62,955 nt of DNA from an uncultured Clostridia bacterium (GTDB lineage: Bacteria > Bacillota > Clostridia > Christensenellales > Borkfalkiaceae): the NCBI GenBank assembly GCA_947572415.1, contig CANPBT010000005.1, positions 1 through 62,955 of the forward strand. Reading direction: 5' to 3'. The notes below the pieces were generated by a model. It did not search any database and was not told the origin of the DNA. It saw only the letters and a program-made list of their open reading frames with translations. This document shows, one piece after another, positions 60,101 to 62,955 of the stretch (position 1 is its first letter; each line of letters opens with the position of its first letter). A program made the position numbers and the translations under genes.

Positions 60101-62955
60101 GCTTGGCAAAAGCGTTTGACGAACACGACGAAAAGTGGCGAAGCGAATATTGCGAACTTATATCGACTCTCGATTCCGAAGATTACGAGAAAGCAAAGGG
60201 TAGTGTGCTGAACGCGCATTATACGAGCAAGACGGTTATCGACGGTATGTATAAAGCGTTGGCGCGATTCGGTGTTAAAGGCAATAACCGCATATTAGAG
60301 CCGGCAATGGGAACGGGAAACTTTTTCGGGTTTATGCCGAAAGAGATGCAGGAGAACGCGCGGTTGTACGGAGTTGAGCTTGACAACATAACGGGCAAGC
60401 TCGCGCAAAAACTGTACCCGAAAGCGAACATCCAAATCAAAGGCTTTGAACAAACTACCTTCCCGAACAACCACTTTGATGTAGTCGTCGGCAACGTACC
60501 GTTCGGTGCATACACCGTTTACGACAGCGATTATGCGCGTCAGAACTTTTATGTTCACGACTATTTCTTGGCAAAGAGCATTGATAAGTTAAAGCCGAAC
60601 GGCGTTATGGCGGTCATCACAAGTAGCGGTACTATGGACAAAATCAACCCGACCGTAAGAAAGTATCTCGCCGAACGCGCAGAGCTGATCGGGGCGATAA
60701 GACTTCCGAACAACGCATTTACGCAAACGGCAGGAACACAAGTCGTTGCGGACATATTGTTTTTCAAAAAGCGCGAAAAGCAGGCGTATGTAGACACGGA
60801 GAACACCGAGTGGCTTGCGACGGGTAAGACTGAACAAGGGTATGATGTAAACAACTACTTCATTAGACACCCCGAAATGGTGCTTGGCGAATTTGTACAA
60901 GAACACGGTATGTACGGTGCGTTGGATTTGACTGTTAAACCCGACGGGCGCAACCTTGCGGACGCGCTCGAAGAAGCTGTAAGTCGTTTACCCGAAAACT
61001 TTTATGTAACGCCCGAATATACGGAGAGCGCGGAAGAAGAAAGCACGGCGGTGGACTACAACGTAAAGCCGTTATGCTACAAAGCGCAAAACGGAAAACT
61101 GTATATGCGAGTGGGCGAAAGTATGGTAGAGCAAGAAATACCGACGCGCCCTGCGGATGCCTACGACCGTATTTGCGCAATGATAGAATTACGCAACGAA
61201 CTACGCTACGTTTTGGACATACAGACAGACGGGTGTACGGACGAAAAGCTCAAAGCCGAACAAAGAACGCTCAACGCGAACTACGACCGATTCGTGCGCC
61301 GTTACGGAATTATAAACGGTCAGACGAACACAAGGCTGTTTAAGGACGACGGGGACAGCGCATTGCTATTCGCTTGCGAGAACTTGTCAGACGACAAGAA
61401 AACCGCGACAAAAGCGGACATATTCAGTAAGCGCACGATAAGACCGTATATATCGGTAACAAGCACGGACGACTGTTTTGAAGCATTGCAAATTTGCAAA
61501 AACGAGCGCGGCAACGTGGATATATCGTATATCGAAGAAATCACAAAAAAGGACTACGATACCGTACTTGCCGAACTTGGCGACGCGGTATTCCGCAATC
61601 CGTATGAAGTCAATCCCGACGACAAATATACGGGTTTTGAAACCGCCGAAGAATACTTGTCGGGCAAGGTCGTAGATAAACTTGCAACGGCAGAGAAGTA
61701 CGCGGAAGTCTATCCCGACGGCGGTTACGAAAAGAACGTGCAAGCGTTGAAAGGGGTACAGCCCGAACAAATAAGAGCTTCCGACATAGCGGTGCGGCTC
61801 GGCGCGAGTTGGGTTGACGAAAAGTATTATAAGCAATTCATATACGAGCTGTTAGACTTGCCGCCGCGCTATACGGACGGGGTGCGCTTGTTTTATAATC
61901 CGCACGATTCGAGTTGGCGTGTAGATGTATCAATGTATATGCACGGTCAATCTTATATGAACGTAAACAAGGTTTACGGTACGGATCGCGTAAACGCCTA
62001 CAAGCTCATAGAGGACTGTCTGAATTTGAGAGCGACGAGCGTATTCGATCCGATAAAGGACGGAAGCACAACACGCTACGAACTGAACAAGGGCGAAACG
62101 ATAGCCGCGCGAGAAAAGCAAAACGCCATAAAGGAAGCGTTCAAGAATTGGATATACGCCGATCCCGAACGGCGCGAGGACTTGGAGAGAACGTACAATG
62201 CGAAATTCAACCGCATAAAACTACCGTCCTATGACGGAAGCTATTTACGTTTTCCCGAAATGAATCCGGCGATAGAATTGAAACCGCACCAAAAGAACGC
62301 GGTACACCGAATTATTACGAGCGGTAACACTTTACTGCACCACGTTGTCGGTAGCGGCAAGACCTTTACGATTTGCGCGTCGATTATGAAACTACGCCAA
62401 TACGGGCTTGCAAAGAAGCCAATGATAGCCGTTCCGAATCACTTGGTACAGCAATGGGCGAACGAGTTTAGAACGCTCTATCCGAACGCTAAACTGCTTA
62501 TAGCAAGCAAAGACGATTTGGACAAAAACAACCGTCAGAAGTTTGTGAGTAAGGTTGCAATGGGCGATTGGGATGCCGTTATAATCGCGCAATCGAGCTT
62601 TGCGAAGATACCCATATCAAGAGATAGGCAGATAGCGAAGATAAACGAAGAAATCGCGCGAATTGAAGAAACGGTTGAAGCCGTGCGTGAAGCGCAGGGC
62701 GGTCGTTCGGGCGCGGTCAAGAACTTGGAGAAAATCAAGCGGAACAAGGAGGCGCAACTCAAAAAGCTGACCGACGACAGCAAGAAAGACAACGTACTTA
62801 TCTTCGAGAACTTGGGCGTGGACTACTTGTTTATCGACGAAGCGCACTACTACAAAAACAAATTCCTATATACGAAAATGAACAACGTATCGGGAATCAG
62901 TACGGCGGCAAGCCAACGCGCCAGCGACTTGGAATTGAAGTGTGAGTACATCAAC
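57181..62955 (+). CDS. Giant polyvalent protein: MutS-I domain, N6-adenine methyltransferase and SF2 helicase (3' end outside window)
   Basis: At least 1,925 residues, open to the window edge. Regions: N-terminal ArdC/LtrC-like module (about 15-110, [20 protein letters not shown]); MutS domain I-like (about 250-340) with the mismatch-reading F-x-E motif intact (LGDFYEMF, F278-Y-E280) and [20 protein letters not shown]; an acidic linker (about 360-430); several uncharacterised element domains, including a [14 protein letters not shown] block; an N6-adenine methyltransferase ([13 protein letters not shown] at 1038, motif IV NVPF at 1105-1108, changed from NPPY/F); and a superfamily 2 helicase (Walker A VVGSGKT at 1722-1728, DEAH at 1886-1889). 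Start ATG with AAGGAGG. Giant proteins of this kind occur in Tn1549-like elements and probably protect or process transferred DNA; the MutS domain is unusual. The C-terminus is not seen. Confidence 0.88.
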   Translation, partial: MSENRLSNRNAAIQEMLTDGEQIQNFYRFVAQNPHISLHDACQIIISRPNAGVCYSFEEWNAMGRRITRGKKGVPYYDADGYKQFVFDANDTHGEERYKRLVYPIKRLLDGLDALNGTGMATDLRGDYRKIHVGVATYLQENGYFTDDEERNRLILEGVTYSLYSKTGFPKSNGITMHGMTGDLADNAQLFKDVCGFADFLYTEIEEAYVRKQNEVKVIDDVDEETVSDEPIITEKPTEPVAQTETKVEPQIPPFYKEYLTAQDKYPKAIVLTRLGDFYEMFGESARKAADKLDLTLTGRIVGAERIPMCGVPFHATDAYIEKLLEQYSVVVLEKDKEPIYIQSYAETIEQNAEAEKPTPKLIEADDDEDSPFDSDEQFEPDEDEEDYDDGLKNWGTNTDYDEYIDDEQEEEIEQEKENRPQTKPKQSKPIQSRKRKEKPQLSLFDMLDGKTQEATPEEQVKEWGIKYGGGTADNKYRLFEAYKSNPTESDFIELVKKEYGGHYGAYMGDKELQCSSKGVTFAFRYKDHPENDVIVRLDWKQLAYGIADLIDDNNYFTDEQAEEYIYYYAERHGSDEERIKAIADSAIRRFTKRNRANGERDMFFSWLHADYKFLNDHARELEQELNTRAELENARIEGDQIYLTFASEKELTPEQIKIKAIADAIIKEGTGNSYEGNWISDYSTFGADEQFVQEHKNEIADELESREEVSDVMITPDGLDVNYYMDFVVNALDDDYEKDKPKFNRFKDLSAEDRAYLERYSARNMREPTNSIWDEVQSCTTIANGIYSVSTAGHGGIMISADLAQHILSPEALKIGAQYGGYLCYEEDSDRRVALRELYDKGILKPTNEYFTRCYVRNDKADGKGEFVPFSTLTEEEKKEFFKGWSKDLNESLAYWHKEYWQAHEQTEQSVKPVGENTDLNAVGFDQSELGGAKARFKSNIEAIRLLKRLNFEKREPTRDEQKTLAKYVGWGGLAKAFDEHDEKWRSEYCELISTLDSEDYEKAKGSVLNAHYTSKTVIDGMYKALARFGVKGNNRILEPAMGTGNFFGFMPKEMQENARLYGVELDNITGKLAQKLYPKANIQIKGFEQTTFPNNHFDVVVGNVPFGAYTVYDSDYARQNFYVHDYFLAKSIDKLKPNGVMAVITSSGTMDKINPTVRKYLAERAELIGAIRLPNNAFTQTAGTQVVADILFFKKREKQAYVDTENTEWLATGKTEQGYDVNNYFIRHPEMVLGEFVQEHGMYGALDLTVKPDGRNLADALEEAVSRLPENFYVTPEYTESAEEESTAVDYNVKPLCYKAQNGKLYMRVGESMVEQEIPTRPADAYDRICAMIELRNELRYVLDIQTDGCTDEKLKAEQRTLNANYDRFVRRYGIINGQTNTRLFKDDGDSALLFACENLSDDKKTATKADIFSKRTIRPYISVTSTDDCFEALQICKNERGNVDISYIEEITKKDYDTVLAELGDAVFRNPYEVNPDDKYTGFETAEEYLSGKVVDKLATAEKYAEVYPDGGYEKNVQALKGVQPEQIRASDIAVRLGASWVDEKYYKQFIYELLDLPPRYTDGVRLFYNPHDSSWRVDVSMYMHGQSYMNVNKVYGTDRVNAYKLIEDCLNLRATSVFDPIKDGSTTRYELNKGETIAAREKQNAIKEAFKNWIYADPERREDLERTYNAKFNRIKLPSYDGSYLRFPEMNPAIELKPHQKNAVHRIITSGNTLLHHVVGSGKTFTICASIMKLRQYGLAKKPMIAVPNHLVQQWANEFRTLYPNAKLLIASKDDLDKNNRQKFVSKVAMGDWDAVIIAQSSFAKIPISRDRQIAKINEEIARIEETVEAVREAQGGRSGAVKNLEKIKRNKEAQLKKLTDDSKKDNVLIFENLGVDYLFIDEAHYYKNKFLYTKMNNVSGISTAASQRASDLELKCEYIN

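Noticed and set aside
52684..62955. Prophage rather than integrative element
   Set aside because: No capsid, terminase or tail genes are seen, while the sigma-region-4 protein, zinc-ribbon and giant methyltransferase-helicase are typical of Tn1549-like conjugative elements; transfer genes would lie beyond the edge.

Overview
The window spans a chromosomal replication origin of an endospore-forming, Gram-positive anaerobe of the class Clostridia. The evidence is the set of sporulation and germination genes (spoIIR, sleB, ypeB, yyaC), the two Bacillus-type conserved clusters, Soj/Spo0J with parS sites, and strong sigma-A promoters. The GTP-type PEP carboxykinase and the long Glu-Pro-repeat proteins suggest an uncultured Christensenellales-like lineage; this placement is inference only.

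Layout. Positions 1-10,200, nearly all minus strand, hold the edge of a Glu-Pro-repeat membrane protein, uracil salvage (uraA-upp), a YhaO/YhaN nuclease-ATPase pair, a TtcA-like tRNA thiolase, a two-gene operon for a membrane-anchored Glu-Pro-repeat protein ending in a ribosomal-protein-L15-like domain, and mnmA. Positions 10,270-12,300 are an accessory patch next to tRNA-Arg(CCG): two small Xre repressors with visible operators, a possible small RNA and a hypothetical protein. Positions 12,328-25,917 hold a heterodimeric ABC exporter, an M42 peptidase, a DUF697 protein and the conserved cluster greA-lysS / decarboxylase-tmk-holB-ricT-(ferredoxin)-trmN6-rsmI. Positions 26,031-33,900 hold an aminotransferase with an Lrp regulator, small conserved proteins, pckG and asnB. 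Positions 33,913-37,944 are the classical jag-yidC-yidD-rnpA-rpmH block, but with dnaN instead of dnaA at its head. The 379-bp gap 37,945-38,323 has a perfect DnaA box, and gene orientation switches there, so it is the best oriC candidate. To the right are rsmG, yyaC, parS sites, ftsH, parA-parB and two phospholipid/membrane genes. Next come a repeat-flanked accessory cassette (46,402-48,401) and, on the minus strand, the sporulation genes ypeB-sleB and spoIIR.

From about 52,412 to the right edge lies an integrative element. A BI-1/YccA-family gene is cut at the junction, followed by a tyrosine integrase, a SLOG-like protein, a LexA/UmuD-like repressor with its operator, a zinc-ribbon protein, a structured RNA, a sigma-region-4 protein and three small HTH-like paralogues. 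The last gene is a giant polyvalent protein of more than 1,925 residues that joins a MutS mismatch-recognition domain, an N6-adenine methyltransferase and an SF2 helicase; it runs off the window.

Most notable candidates: the L15-like fusion and its attenuator-like leader; the MutS-I/methyltransferase/helicase protein; the YpeB homologue with a 190-residue polycationic tail; the mosaic cassette between 50-bp direct repeats; a group of apparently leaderless genes; the short transcript unit at 10.46-10.59 kb; and the ferredoxin next to ricT. All database-type statements rest on recognising sequence motifs by eye; no searches were run.
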